64,000 nt of DNA from Streptomyces sp. S465 (GTDB lineage Bacteria > Actinomycetota > Actinomycetes > Streptomycetales > Streptomycetaceae). Made by a program: the position numbers and the translations under genes. Positions 34,544 through 44,016 of the stretch are shown here, in pieces; positions within the stretch are counted from its first letter, which is position 1, and every line of letters starts with the position of its first letter. Below the pieces are notes generated by a model, which worked only from the letters and a program-made list of their open reading frames with translations, ran no database searches and had not been told where the DNA came from. The DNA is taken from positions 6,132,001 to 6,196,000 of the forward strand of contig NZ_CP114036.1 in the NCBI RefSeq assembly GCF_026898115.1. Reading direction: 5' to 3'.

Positions 34544-34924
34544 ATGAGCCGGGAAAGCAGGGAGCGGGAAGCCGACGACGGGGCCGATGAGCTGCCCGAG
34601 TACGCCGAACGGGTGCTGGAGGTGGCCGAGCTGATCCCCTCCGGCCGCGTGATGACCTACGGGGACGTCGCCGAATGGCTGGAGCAGGGCGGCCCGCGCC
34701 AGGTGGGCAGGGTGATGGCGCTCTACGGGGGCGCCGTGCCGTGGTGGCGGGTGGTGCGCGCGGACGGTGTGCTGCTGCCCGGCAACGAGCTGAGCGCTCT
34801 TGAGCACTACCGCGAGGAGGGCACCCCGCTGCGCCAGGCGGCACGCTCGTCCGAGGGGCATGTGCCGCGGATCGACATGGCTCGTGCCCGGTGGGACGGG
34901 AGCGGGCACGACCACACTCCGTAG
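34544..34924 (+). CDS. Alkyltransferase-like (ATL/MGMT-family) DNA-binding protein
   Basis: A 126-residue protein with the DNA-binding domain of O6-alkylguanine transferases: IPSGRVMTYGDVAEWL, GGPRQVGRVMALYG and PWWRVVRADG. The acceptor Cys of the usual PCHRV motif is replaced by Trp (PWWRV), the hallmark of ATL proteins, which recognise O6-alkylguanine and hand it to nucleotide excision repair instead of removing the alkyl group. An in-frame ATG at 34535 is an alternative start. The orthologue in M. tuberculosis (Rv3204) occupies the same place. Confidence 0.85.
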   Translation: MSRESREREADDGADELPEYAERVLEVAELIPSGRVMTYGDVAEWLEQGGPRQVGRVMALYGGAVPWWRVVRADGVLLPGNELSALEHYREEGTPLRQAARSSEGHVPRIDMARARWDGSGHDHTP

Positions 34925-34939
34925 CGCCATATGGGCCAG

Positions 34940-35390
34940 CGGCCGTACAGGTGTACGGCAGGCTCTCGGTCGTGCCGGTGCGCGGCGGCAGGCGGCTGTG
35001 CCGGAGGCGGCGGGTGTCTGCCCGTACCGATGTGCGACGGGACCGCGGCCGTACCGATGTGCGGTGGGTCCGCGGCCGCGCGGGGTGCCTGGCCGTGCCG
35101 GGGCGCGGTGGAACGCAGCTGTACCGGTGCGCGGCGGCAGTGCGGCTGTGCCAGTCTGCGGCGGTCTCGCGGCCGTACCGATATGCGGCGGCTCCTGGGC
35201 CGTGCCGTATCGACGTACGGCGGCAGCGCAGCCGTGCCGGGGCGCGCGGGGTGCCCGGCCGTGGCGGGACGTGGCGGAAACGTAGGCGTGCCGGGGCGCG
35301 GCGGCAGCGCGGTCGTACCGGCGTGCGGCGGGCCCGCGGTCGTACCGACGCACGGCGGCAGCACGGTCGTACCGGCGGTATCCACAGCCA
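34940..35390. repeat. Degenerate 27-bp minisatellite
   Basis: About 16 imperfect copies of a 27-bp unit with consensus GCGGTCGTACCGRYGTGCGG plus GCGGGCC fill this gap between the ATL gene and adnA. Adjacent near-perfect copies occur at about 35319-35380. Some units are shortened, so no reading frame is kept throughout on either strand. This accounts for the 537 bp without a convincing gene. Confidence 0.7.
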
Positions 35391-35461
35391 TACGGGTGAC
35401 TCCCCGCCTCGCATGAGAGGCTGTCCCGCACCCAGCAACCCACCAGGACCGGCGATCCCAC

Positions 35462-38400
35462 GTGAGCTCCTCCCCCTCGTCTCTTCCGCGGCAGCGGCAG
35501 GCGCGGCAGCCGTCCGCACGGCAGTCGACGTCGGGCGTCTACCGCCTGCTCCGTCATCGGCCGGAGCCGGGTGCCCCGCCTGTCCTGGACGCACGGCAGC
35601 GCGCCGCGGTTGAGCATCCGGGCGGTCCTCTGCTGGTGCTCGCCGGGCCCGGCACGGGCAAGACGACGACGCTCGTGGAGGCGGTGGCCCGCCGGGTGCG
35701 CGAGGGTGCGGATCCCGAGCGGCTCCTGGTGCTCACCTTCAGCCGTAAGGCGGCCGTCGAACTGCGCGACCGTATGGCCGCGCGCCTGGGCGGCGCGAGC
35801 GCGCCGCAGGCCACGACCTTCCACTCCTACTGCTACGCCCTGGTCCGCGCCCACCAGGACGTCGATCTCTTCGCCGATCCGCTGCGGCTGCTCTCCGGAC
35901 CGGAACAGGACGTCGTCGTCAGGGAGCTGCTTGCCGGCCAGGCCGAGCTGGCCGGCGAGGGCCGGGCCTCCGTCCGCTGGCCCGACGAGCTGCGCGCCTG
36001 CCTGACCACCCGGGGCTTCGCCGACGAGGTGCGCGCGGTGCTCGCACGCAGCCGGGAGCTGGGCCTGGGGCCACGGGCGCTGGGGGAGTTCGCCGAGCGC
36101 GCCGGGCGCCCCGACTGGACGGCGGCGGCGGGCTTCCTCGCCGAATATCTCGACGTCCTGGACGCCCAGGGGGTGCTGGACTACGCGGAGCTGGTGCACC
36201 GCGCGGTGCTGCTCGCCGGGCGGCCGGAGACCGCGGCCGAGCTGGCGGGGCGGTACGACGCCGTGTTCGTCGACGAGTACCAGGACACCGACGTGGCCCA
36301 GGGCCGGCTGCTGCGGGCGCTCGCGGGCGGCGGCAGGACCCTGCTCGCCTTCGGCGACCCCGATCAGTCGATCTACGCCTTCCGCGGCGCCGATGTGGGG
36401 AACATCCTCCGCTTCCGCGAGGACTTCCCGCGGGCGGACGGCCGGCCCGCGGATGTGGCGGTTCTCACCGTCTCCCGCCGCTCGGGCGCCGCCCTGCTCG
36501 CGGCCACCCGGCAGATCACCGGCCGGATGCCGCTCACCCGGCTGCCCGCGCGGGCCGTAAGGGCCCATCGGGAGCTCGCGGCCACCCGCGGCGGCGGCCG
36601 CGTCGAGGTGTGCACGTACCCCACCGTGGGCGCCGAGCTCGACAACGTCGCCGACATCCTGCGCCGCGCCCATCTGGAGGACGGGGTGCCATGGAGCGAG
36701 ATGGCCGTCCTGGTGCGCGCCGGGGGGCGCTCGATCCCCGGTGTGCGCCGTGCGCTCACCTCGGCCGGAGTCCCCGTCGAGGTGGACGGCGATGACATCC
36801 CGCTGCGCCATGAGCCCGCCGTGGCCCCCCTGCTGACGGCGCTGCGGGCCGCCGCCACGGCCGCGTTGCCGGACAGCGGCGGGCTGTCCGCGGCCCTCGG
36901 CGTCGAGACCGCCCTGACCCTGCTCACCTCGCCCCTCGGCGGTATGGACGCCGCCGATCTGCGCCGCCTGGGCCGCGCGCTGCGCGAGGAGGAGCGGTCC
37001 GCCGGGCGGGCGGTGCCGCGCCCCTCCGACGTCCTGCTCGCCGAGGCGCTCGCCGAGCCGGAGCGGCTGGCCGTCCACGACCCGGTGTACGCACGCGGCG
37101 CCCAGCGGCTCGGGCAGCTGCTGCGCACGGCCCGGGAGGCGCTGGCCCGGGGCGGCACCGCCGAACAGGCGCTGTGGGTGCTGTGGGACGGCACCTCCTG
37201 GCCCGGCCGCCTGGAGCGGGCCGCACAGCGCGGCGGCCCCGCGGGGCGGAACGCGGACCGCGACCTGGACGCGGTGTGCGCGCTGTTCGAGACCGCCGCC
37301 CGTGCCGAGGAGCGCACCGGCGGCCGCGGCGCCCTCAACTTCCTGGAGGAGATCGACGCCCAGGACATCGCCGCCGACACCCTCTCCCGCCGGATGGTGC
37401 GCCCCGACGCCGTACGGCTGATGACCGCCCACCGCTCCAAGGGGCTCGAATGGGCCCTGGTGGTGGTCGCGGGGGTGCAGGAGGGGCTGTGGCCCGATCT
37501 GCGGCGGCGCGGCTCACTCCTGGAGGCCGACCGGATCGGCCGGGACGGGCTCGCCGAGCCGCTGCCGCCGGGGGCGCTGCTGGCCGAGGAGCGGCGGCTG
37601 TTCTACGTGGCGGCGACCCGCGCGAAGGAGCGGCTCGTGGTCACCGCCGTCAAGGCCGCCTCCGAGGACGGCGACCAGCCCTCCCGCTTCCTCGGCGAAC
37701 TGGGCGTCCCGCCCACCGATGTCACCCAGCGGCCGCGCCGTCCGCTCTCCGTCCCCGCGCTCGTCGCCGAGCTGCGCGCCACCACCGTCGACCCGGACGC
37801 CTCCGAGGCGCTGCGGGAGGCCGCCGCGCGCCGGCTGGCGCGGCTCGCGGCGCTGCGTGACGAGGAGGGCCGGCCGCTGGTCCCGGCCGCCCACCCGCAC
37901 CGCTGGTGGGGGCTCTACGAGCCGACGCACAGCGAGGTCCCGCTGCGCGACCGGGGCCGGCCCGTGGCGCTGTCCGGCAGCGCGCTGGACCAGCTCGTCA
38001 ACACCTGCTCGCTCCAGTGGTTCCTGGGGCGCGAGGTGAAGGCGGACGCCCCCTCGACCGCCGCCCAGGGCTTCGGCAACGTCGTGCACGTCCTGGCCGA
38101 CGAGGTCGCCTCCGGCCGCACCCCGGCCGATCTCGCGGTCCTCATGGAGCGCCTGGACTCCGTATGGGACGCGCTCGCCTTCGACGCCCCCTGGAAGTCA
38201 CGGCAGGAGAAGGAGCACGCACGGGCGGCCCTGGAGCGCTTTCTGCACTGGCATGTGATGGAGCGCGGCCGCACCCCGGTCGCCACGGAGCACTCCTTCG
38301 ACGTCACGCTCGAAGCCGACGCCTATAAGGTGCGCATCCGCGGCAGTATGGACCGCGTCGAGACGGACGGTGAGGGGCGCGCCTACGTCGTCGACTTCAA

Positions 38401-38761
38401 GACCGGCAAGCAGGCCGTGACCCGCGGCGATGTCGAGCGCCACCCCCAGCTGGCGGTCTATCAGCTGGCGGTGCGTGAGGGCGCCGTCGACGACCTCTTC
38501 GACGGCCGGCGCCCCGAGCCGGGCGGGGCGGAGCTGGTCCAGCTGCGGCAGGGCGCCGCCAAGAAGGACGGCGGCGACGGCGTCCCCAAGGTCCAGGCCC
38601 AGGAGCCGCCGGACGGGGAGTGGGTGGGGGAGCTGCTCGCCACCGCGGCCGGGCGGGTCCTCGACGAGCGTTTCACCCCGAGCACCGGCGACCACTGCGA
38701 GCGCTGCGCCTTCCGCGGCGCGTGCAGCGCCCGCGCGGAGGGCCGCCATGTGGTCGACTGA
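35462..38761 (+). CDS. adnA: AdnA: helicase-nuclease subunit
   Basis: A 1099-residue SF1 helicase: Walker A AGPGTGKTTT at 61-70, VDEYQDTD, GDPDQSIYAFRGA, TAHRSKGLEW and FYVAATRAKERL. A C-terminal RecB-like nuclease follows with VVDFKTGK and the QLAVY motif. One early Cys (NTCSLQW) plus the late CERCAFRGAC cluster would hold the [4Fe-4S] cluster that staples this nuclease type. Paired with the next gene it matches actinobacterial AdnA-AdnB, which resects double-strand breaks. A GTG at 35462 is used. It directly follows the minisatellite. Confidence 0.92.
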   Translation: MSSSPSSLPRQRQARQPSARQSTSGVYRLLRHRPEPGAPPVLDARQRAAVEHPGGPLLVLAGPGTGKTTTLVEAVARRVREGADPERLLVLTFSRKAAVELRDRMAARLGGASAPQATTFHSYCYALVRAHQDVDLFADPLRLLSGPEQDVVVRELLAGQAELAGEGRASVRWPDELRACLTTRGFADEVRAVLARSRELGLGPRALGEFAERAGRPDWTAAAGFLAEYLDVLDAQGVLDYAELVHRAVLLAGRPETAAELAGRYDAVFVDEYQDTDVAQGRLLRALAGGGRTLLAFGDPDQSIYAFRGADVGNILRFREDFPRADGRPADVAVLTVSRRSGAALLAATRQITGRMPLTRLPARAVRAHRELAATRGGGRVEVCTYPTVGAELDNVADILRRAHLEDGVPWSEMAVLVRAGGRSIPGVRRALTSAGVPVEVDGDDIPLRHEPAVAPLLTALRAAATAALPDSGGLSAALGVETALTLLTSPLGGMDAADLRRLGRALREEERSAGRAVPRPSDVLLAEALAEPERLAVHDPVYARGAQRLGQLLRTAREALARGGTAEQALWVLWDGTSWPGRLERAAQRGGPAGRNADRDLDAVCALFETAARAEERTGGRGALNFLEEIDAQDIAADTLSRRMVRPDAVRLMTAHRSKGLEWALVVVAGVQEGLWPDLRRRGSLLEADRIGRDGLAEPLPPGALLAEERRLFYVAATRAKERLVVTAVKAASEDGDQPSRFLGELGVPPTDVTQRPRRPLSVPALVAELRATTVDPDASEALREAAARRLARLAALRDEEGRPLVPAAHPHRWWGLYEPTHSEVPLRDRGRPVALSGSALDQLVNTCSLQWFLGREVKADAPSTAAQGFGNVVHVLADEVASGRTPADLAVLMERLDSVWDALAFDAPWKSRQEKEHARAALERFLHWHVMERGRTPVATEHSFDVTLEADAYKVRIRGSMDRVETDGEGRAYVVDFKTGKQAVTRGDVERHPQLAVYQLAVREGAVDDLFDGRRPEPGGAELVQLRQGAAKKDGGDGVPKVQAQEPPDGEWVGELLATAAGRVLDERFTPSTGDHCERCAFRGACSARAEGRHVVD

Positions 38762-38913
38762 CGCCCCGGAGCATCCGCTGACGGGGACGTCGGGGACATC
38801 GGTGACGACGGGGCGTCCGGTGACGACAGGGCGTCCGGTGCCGCGGACGACCGGGATGATCGGGACGACGGGGACAGCGGGGCCTGTCGGTGGGCACAGA
38901 TAGCCTCACTGGA

Positions 38914-41900
38914 GTGTCAGCCCGCATCACCGATCCGGAGGAGCTCAAGGAACTCCTCGGGATCCCGTTCACCCCGGAGCAGGTGCAGTGCATCACCGCA
39001 CCGCCCGCCCCGCAGGTGATCGTCGCCGGGGCGGGCTCCGGCAAGACCACAGTGATGGCGGCCCGCGTCGTCTGGCTGGTGGGCACCGGGCAGGTCGCGC
39101 CCGACCGGGTGCTCGGCCTCACCTTCACCAACAAGGCCGCCGGAGAGCTGGCGGAGCGGGTCCGTAAGGCCCTCGTCACGGCAGGCATCCTGGACCTGGA
39201 CCCGGACCCGGGCGCCGCCGAGGAGGCCGCGGGCGAGCCCGCCATCTCCACGTACCACGCCTTCGCCGGTCAGCTGCTCAAGGATCACGGGCTGCGCATC
39301 GGCCTGGAGCCGAGCGCCCGGCTGCTGGCCGACGCCACCCGGTTCCAGCTCGCCGCCCGCGTCCTGCGCGCCGCCCCCGGCCCGTATCCGGCGCTCACCC
39401 GCCCCTTCTCCGACCTGGTCACCGATCTGCTCGCGCTCGACGCCGAGCTCGCCGAGCACCTCGTCCCCGCCGGGCGGCTGCGCGCGTACGACACCGAGCT
39501 GCTGCGGACGCTGGAAGGGACGCGGCTCACCAACGAGGCGCTGCGCAAGGTGCCCGAGGCCGCCCGTGCCCGCCAGGAGCTGCTGGGCCTGGTCGAGGCG
39601 TACCGCGAGGAGAAGCGCCGCCGCGATCTGCTCGACTTCGGCGACCAGATCGCCCATGCGGCCACCCTGGCCCTCGACCACCCGGAGGTCGGCCGGATCC
39701 TGCGCGAGCAGTACGCGGTCGTCCTGCTCGACGAGTACCAGGACACCTCCGTTGCCCAGCGGCTGCTGCTGTCCGGTCTCTTCGGCGGCGGCACCGGACA
39801 CCCCGTCACCGCCGTCGGCGACCCCTGCCAGGCCATCTACGGCTGGCGCGGCGCCTCCGTGGCCAACCTCGACGACTTCCCCGAGCACTTCCCGCACGCC
39901 GACGACCGCCCCGCGCGGCGCTTCGCGCTCAGTGAGAACCGGCGCAGCGGCGGCCGCCTCCTGGACCTCGCCAACGGGCTGGCCGCCCCGCTGCGCGCGA
40001 TGCACGAGGGCGTCGAGGCGCTGCGCCCCGCGCCCGGCGCCGAGCGGGACGGATCGGTGCGCTGCGCGCTGCTGCCCACCCACGCCGAGGAGCTGACCTG
40101 GCTCGCCGACTCCATCGCCCACCTGGTGCGCACCGGCACCCCGCCCGGTGAGATCGCGGTCCTGTGCCGTACGGCGGGTGATTTCGCGCAGATCCAGGGC
40201 GCCCTGGTGGAACGGGACATCCCGGTGGAGGTGGTGGGCCTGTCGGGGCTGCTGCATCTGCCGGAGGTCGCCGATCTGGTGGCCGTCTGCGAGGTCCTCC
40301 ACGACCCCGGGGCCAACGCCGCGCTGGTGCGACTGCTCACCGGGCCGCGCTGGCGGATCGGCCCACGCGACCTCGCACTGCTCGGCCGCCGCGCCCGCGC
40401 GCTGGTCTCCCACGGCGGGCCGGACGGGGCGGAGGGCGACCCGGACCGACGGCTCGCCGAGGCCGTCGAGGGCACCGACCCCTCCGAGGTGATCTCCCTC
40501 GCCGACGCCCTCGACACCTTTCTGGAGGCGGGCGGCGGCCCGGACGACGGACTGCCCTTCTCGGCCGAAGCACGGGTGCGGTTCGCCCGGCTCGCCGCCG
40601 AACTGCGCGAACTGCGCCGCTCGCTGGCCGATCCGCTGATGGACGTGCTCCACCGGGTCCTGGCCACCACGGGCCTCGAGGTCGAGCTGTCCGCCTCACC
40701 GCACGCCCTGGCCGCGCGCCGCCGCGAGACGCTCGGCAACTTCCTGGACGTCGCGGCCGCCTTCGCGGGCCGGGAGGGCGGCGCGGCCGTGGAGGGCGAG
40801 GCCACCCTTCAGGGCTTCCTCGGCTTTCTGCGCACCGCCGCGCAGTATGAGAAGGGGCTCGACAACGCCCTTCCCGGCGGCGAGAACACCGTCAAGGTGC
40901 TCACCGCCCACAAGTCCAAGGGGCTGGAGTGGGACGTGGTGGCGGTGCCGGGGCTGGTCGCCAAACAGTTCCCGAGCGAACAGTCCCGCGAGTCCTGGAC
41001 GGCGAACGCGAAGGTCCTGCCGCATGCGCTGCGCGGGGACGCGCGGACCCTGCCGGACGTCACCGCCTGGGACAGCAAGGGGATCGCCGCCTTCAAGGAC
41101 GCCATGAAGGGGCATCAGGGGACCGAGGAGCTGCGGCTGGGCTATGTGACCTTCACCCGGCCGCGCTCGCTGCTGCTCGGCTCCGGCCACTGGTGGGGCC
41201 CCACCCAGAAGCGGCCGCGCGGCCCGTCCGCCTTCCTGGCCGCGCTGCGCGAGCACTGCGAGGCGGGGTACGGCGAGGTCGAGGCATGGGCCGAGCCGCC
41301 GGAGGAGGGCGCCGAGAACCCGGCCCGGCAGGAGGCGGCGGCCGACCGGGCCTGGCCGCTTCCGCTCGACCCGGCCGCCTTCAGCCACCGCCGCCGCGCG
41401 GCCGATGTGGTGCTCGCCCATCTGGCGCGCATCGAGACGGCGGAGGGTCCGCACGAGGACCTCCCTACGGACGCGGCCGAGGACCCGCACGAGGACGCGC
41501 CGTATGACGAGGACCCGCACGAGGACGTGCCGTACGACGAGGACCCGCACGAGGACGCGCCGTATGACGAGGGCCTGTACGACGACGCGCCTTACGACGA
41601 CGGCCCGTACGACGACGAGCCTTACCGCGGTCCTGACGACGCACCGGACCCCGGTGTGTCCGACATCACGCACGGCTCGGCCGAGGGCGAGCTGGCGCCC
41701 GAGGAGGTCCGGCTGGTCGGCTCCTGGGACCGCGATCTCGAGGCGCTCGCCGGAGAGCTGCGCCGTGCCCGTGAGACCGTGCACGAGGTGCCCCTGCCGG
41801 GGACGCTCACCGCCTCGCAGCTGCTGCGTCTCGCCGCCGACCCGGACGGCTTCGCACGGGAGCTGGCCCGCCCGATGCCCCGGCCGCCGCGCCCCGCCGC

Positions 41901-42507
41901 GCGGCGCGGCACCCGCTTCCACGCCTGGGTCGAGTCCCGCTTCGAGGCGCTGCCGCTGCCCTTCCTGGGCCCGGACGAGTTGCCGGGCGGCGAGGACGAC
42001 GAGGCGGAGATCGCCGACGAGCGGGAGCTGGCCGCGCTCAAGGAGGCGTTCGCGCGTACGCCGTACGCCCGTCGCACCCCGTACCGCGTGGAGGTGCCGG
42101 TCCAGCTGACCCTGGCGGGTCGCACCGTCCGCGGCCGGATCGACGCGGTGTACCGCGAGCCCGGAGCGGGCCCCGACGGCGGCCCGCGCTACGAGATCGT
42201 CGACTGGAAGACCGGCCGCTCCCAGGACGCCGACCCGCTCCAGCTGGCCATCTACCGCCTCGCCTGGGCCGAGCAGCACGGACTGCCCCTGTCGGCGGTC
42301 ACGGCGGCCTTCGTGTACGTGCGCAGCGGCGAGGTCGTCAGGCCCACCGGGCTGCCCGGCCGGGCCGGGCTCGAGCGCGTCCTGCTCGGGGAGACGGGCA
42401 GCGAGGCGGGCGGCGAGCCGGAGGACGGGTACGAGTACGGGAACGGCGGCGCGATCGGGAATGACCGTATCCACGACGGAACCGTGACCGAGAGCGAGCA
42501 CACATGA
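38914..42507 (+). CDS. adnB: AdnB: helicase-nuclease subunit
   Basis: A 1197-residue SF1 helicase with AGAGSGKT at 39-46, LDEYQDTS, GDPCQAIYGWRGA, TAHKSKGLEWDVV and LGYVTFTRPRSLL, followed by a RecB-like nuclease (IVDWKTGR, LQLAIYRLAW). Between the two is an acidic linker of EDPHEDAPYD decapeptide repeats. The GTG at 38914 is preferred; TAGCCT lies 7-12 nt upstream and may be a -10 box. AdnB is the main motor subunit in mycobacteria. It lies 152 bp after adnA, the same order as in M. tuberculosis. Confidence 0.92.
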   Translation: MSARITDPEELKELLGIPFTPEQVQCITAPPAPQVIVAGAGSGKTTVMAARVVWLVGTGQVAPDRVLGLTFTNKAAGELAERVRKALVTAGILDLDPDPGAAEEAAGEPAISTYHAFAGQLLKDHGLRIGLEPSARLLADATRFQLAARVLRAAPGPYPALTRPFSDLVTDLLALDAELAEHLVPAGRLRAYDTELLRTLEGTRLTNEALRKVPEAARARQELLGLVEAYREEKRRRDLLDFGDQIAHAATLALDHPEVGRILREQYAVVLLDEYQDTSVAQRLLLSGLFGGGTGHPVTAVGDPCQAIYGWRGASVANLDDFPEHFPHADDRPARRFALSENRRSGGRLLDLANGLAAPLRAMHEGVEALRPAPGAERDGSVRCALLPTHAEELTWLADSIAHLVRTGTPPGEIAVLCRTAGDFAQIQGALVERDIPVEVVGLSGLLHLPEVADLVAVCEVLHDPGANAALVRLLTGPRWRIGPRDLALLGRRARALVSHGGPDGAEGDPDRRLAEAVEGTDPSEVISLADALDTFLEAGGGPDDGLPFSAEARVRFARLAAELRELRRSLADPLMDVLHRVLATTGLEVELSASPHALAARRRETLGNFLDVAAAFAGREGGAAVEGEATLQGFLGFLRTAAQYEKGLDNALPGGENTVKVLTAHKSKGLEWDVVAVPGLVAKQFPSEQSRESWTANAKVLPHALRGDARTLPDVTAWDSKGIAAFKDAMKGHQGTEELRLGYVTFTRPRSLLLGSGHWWGPTQKRPRGPSAFLAALREHCEAGYGEVEAWAEPPEEGAENPARQEAAADRAWPLPLDPAAFSHRRRAADVVLAHLARIETAEGPHEDLPTDAAEDPHEDAPYDEDPHEDVPYDEDPHEDAPYDEGLYDDAPYDDGPYDDEPYRGPDDAPDPGVSDITHGSAEGELAPEEVRLVGSWDRDLEALAGELRRARETVHEVPLPGTLTASQLLRLAADPDGFARELARPMPRPPRPAARRGTRFHAWVESRFEALPLPFLGPDELPGGEDDEAEIADERELAALKEAFARTPYARRTPYRVEVPVQLTLAGRTVRGRIDAVYREPGAGPDGGPRYEIVDWKTGRSQDADPLQLAIYRLAWAEQHGLPLSAVTAAFVYVRSGEVVRPTGLPGRAGLERVLLGETGSEAGGEPEDGYEYGNGGAIGNDRIHDGTVTESEHT
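41479..41625 (+). repeat. 30-bp tandem repeat inside adnB
   Basis: Three near-identical 30-bp units (41479-41508, 41509-41538, 41539-41568) encode EDPHEDAPYD or EDPHEDVPYD. They are followed by degenerate DDAPYDDGPYDDEPY. The frame is preserved. Confidence 0.85.
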
Positions 42508-42561
42508 GCGCCCCGGAGGCCCCCGCCCTCGCTTCGTCGCGGGCCGGATAGGCTCGCGTGT

Positions 42562-43962
42562 ATGAGCAACACCCCGGACCCGGACAATGCCGTCCGCGCC
42601 TATGTGGACGGCCACGGCGCCGCCTTTCTCGACGAACTCTCCGAGTGGCTGCGCATCCCGTCCGTGTCCGCCGACCCCGTACGCGCCGACGACGTCCGAC
42701 GCAGCGCGCAGTGGCTGAGGGACCACCTGGCCGCGACGGGCTTCCCAGTGGCTGAGATATGGGACACACCCGGCGCTCCGGCCGTGTTCGCCGAGTGGCC
42801 GTCCGGTGATCCCGACGCCCTTACGGTGCTCGTCTACGGCCACCACGACGTCCAGCCCGCCCACCGCGAGGACGGCTGGCGCACGGACCCCTTCGAGCCC
42901 GTCATCGAGGACGGCAGGCTGTACGCCCGCGGCGCCGCCGACGACAAGGGGCAGGTGCTCTTCCACACCCTGGGGATACGCGCGCATCTGGCCGTGACCG
43001 GCCGCCGCGCACCCGCGGTGAACCTCAAGCTGCTGATCGAGGGCGAGGAGGAGTCCGGCTCCCCGCACTTCCCCGAGCTGATCCGCTCCTACGCCGACCG
43101 GCTGGCCTGTGACGTCGTGATCGTCTCGGACACCGGGATGTGGTCCGAGGACACCCCGACCGTCTGCACCGGGATGCGGGGGCTGGTCGACTGCCAGATC
43201 GATCTCCACGGCCCCGGCCAGGACATCCACTCCGGCTCCTTCGGCGGTGCGGTCCCCAACCCGGCCACCGAGGCCGCCCGGCTGGCCGCCGCACTGCACG
43301 ACGCCGACCGTAAGGTGGCGATCCCCGGCTTCTACGACGGCGTCGTGGAGCTGACCGACCGCGAGCGCGAGCTCTTCGCCGAGCTGCCCTTCGACGAGGC
43401 GGACTGGCTGCGGACCGCGCATTCAGGCGCCACACTCGGTGAGGCGGGCTACTCCACCCTGGAGCGGATCTGGGCCCGCCCGACCGCCGAGGTCAACGGC
43501 ATCGGCGGGGGCTACCAGGGGCCGGGCGGAAAGACCATCGTGCCCTCGGCCGCCCAGCTGAAGCTGTCCTTCCGGCTGGTGGCCGGCCAGGACGTGGAGA
43601 AGATCCAGTCGGCCGTGCGGGACTGGGTCGCGGCCCTGCTGCCGGCCGGTATCCGCCATGAGATCACGTTAGGGGGCGCCACCCGCCCGTGTCTGACCCC
43701 GCTGGACCACCCCGCGCTCCAGTCGGTGGTCCGCGCCATGGGGCGCGCCTTCGGCCAGAAGATCCGCTTCACCCGCGAGGGCGGATCGGGGCCCGCCGCC
43801 GATCTCCAGGACGTCCTCGGCGCTCCGGTGCTCTTCCTGGGCATCTCGGTGCCGTCCGACGGCTGGCACGCGCCCAATGAGAAGGTCGAGCTCGGCCTGC
43901 TCATGAAGGGCGCCGAGGCGGCGGCCCACCTCTGGGACGATCTCGCGGAGAATGGACGGTAA
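42562..43962 (+). CDS. M20 family metallopeptidase (dipeptidase)
   Basis: A 466-residue cytosolic peptidase. Metal and catalytic residues are clear: YGHHDVQP (first His/Asp), GAADDKGQ, the general-base Glu in EGEEESGS, and the dimerisation lid with GPGQDIHSGSFGG. The family hydrolyses dipeptides or N-acyl amino acids with two zinc ions. A TAGGCT box 6 nt before the ATG suggests a leaderless mRNA. Substrate not predictable. Confidence 0.92.
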   Translation: MSNTPDPDNAVRAYVDGHGAAFLDELSEWLRIPSVSADPVRADDVRRSAQWLRDHLAATGFPVAEIWDTPGAPAVFAEWPSGDPDALTVLVYGHHDVQPAHREDGWRTDPFEPVIEDGRLYARGAADDKGQVLFHTLGIRAHLAVTGRRAPAVNLKLLIEGEEESGSPHFPELIRSYADRLACDVVIVSDTGMWSEDTPTVCTGMRGLVDCQIDLHGPGQDIHSGSFGGAVPNPATEAARLAAALHDADRKVAIPGFYDGVVELTDRERELFAELPFDEADWLRTAHSGATLGEAGYSTLERIWARPTAEVNGIGGGYQGPGGKTIVPSAAQLKLSFRLVAGQDVEKIQSAVRDWVAALLPAGIRHEITLGGATRPCLTPLDHPALQSVVRAMGRAFGQKIRFTREGGSGPAADLQDVLGAPVLFLGISVPSDGWHAPNEKVELGLLMKGAEAAAHLWDDLAENGR

Positions 43963-44016
43963 AAGCTCGCTTATGTACGTGAATCACCCGTTTCGCAGGG
44001 GGAGTTGGAAGCAGCC

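Noticed and set aside
34807..35391. Proline-rich ORFs on both strands in the minisatellite
   Set aside because: They change frame with each irregular repeat unit, have no ribosome site and owe their openness to the high GC content.
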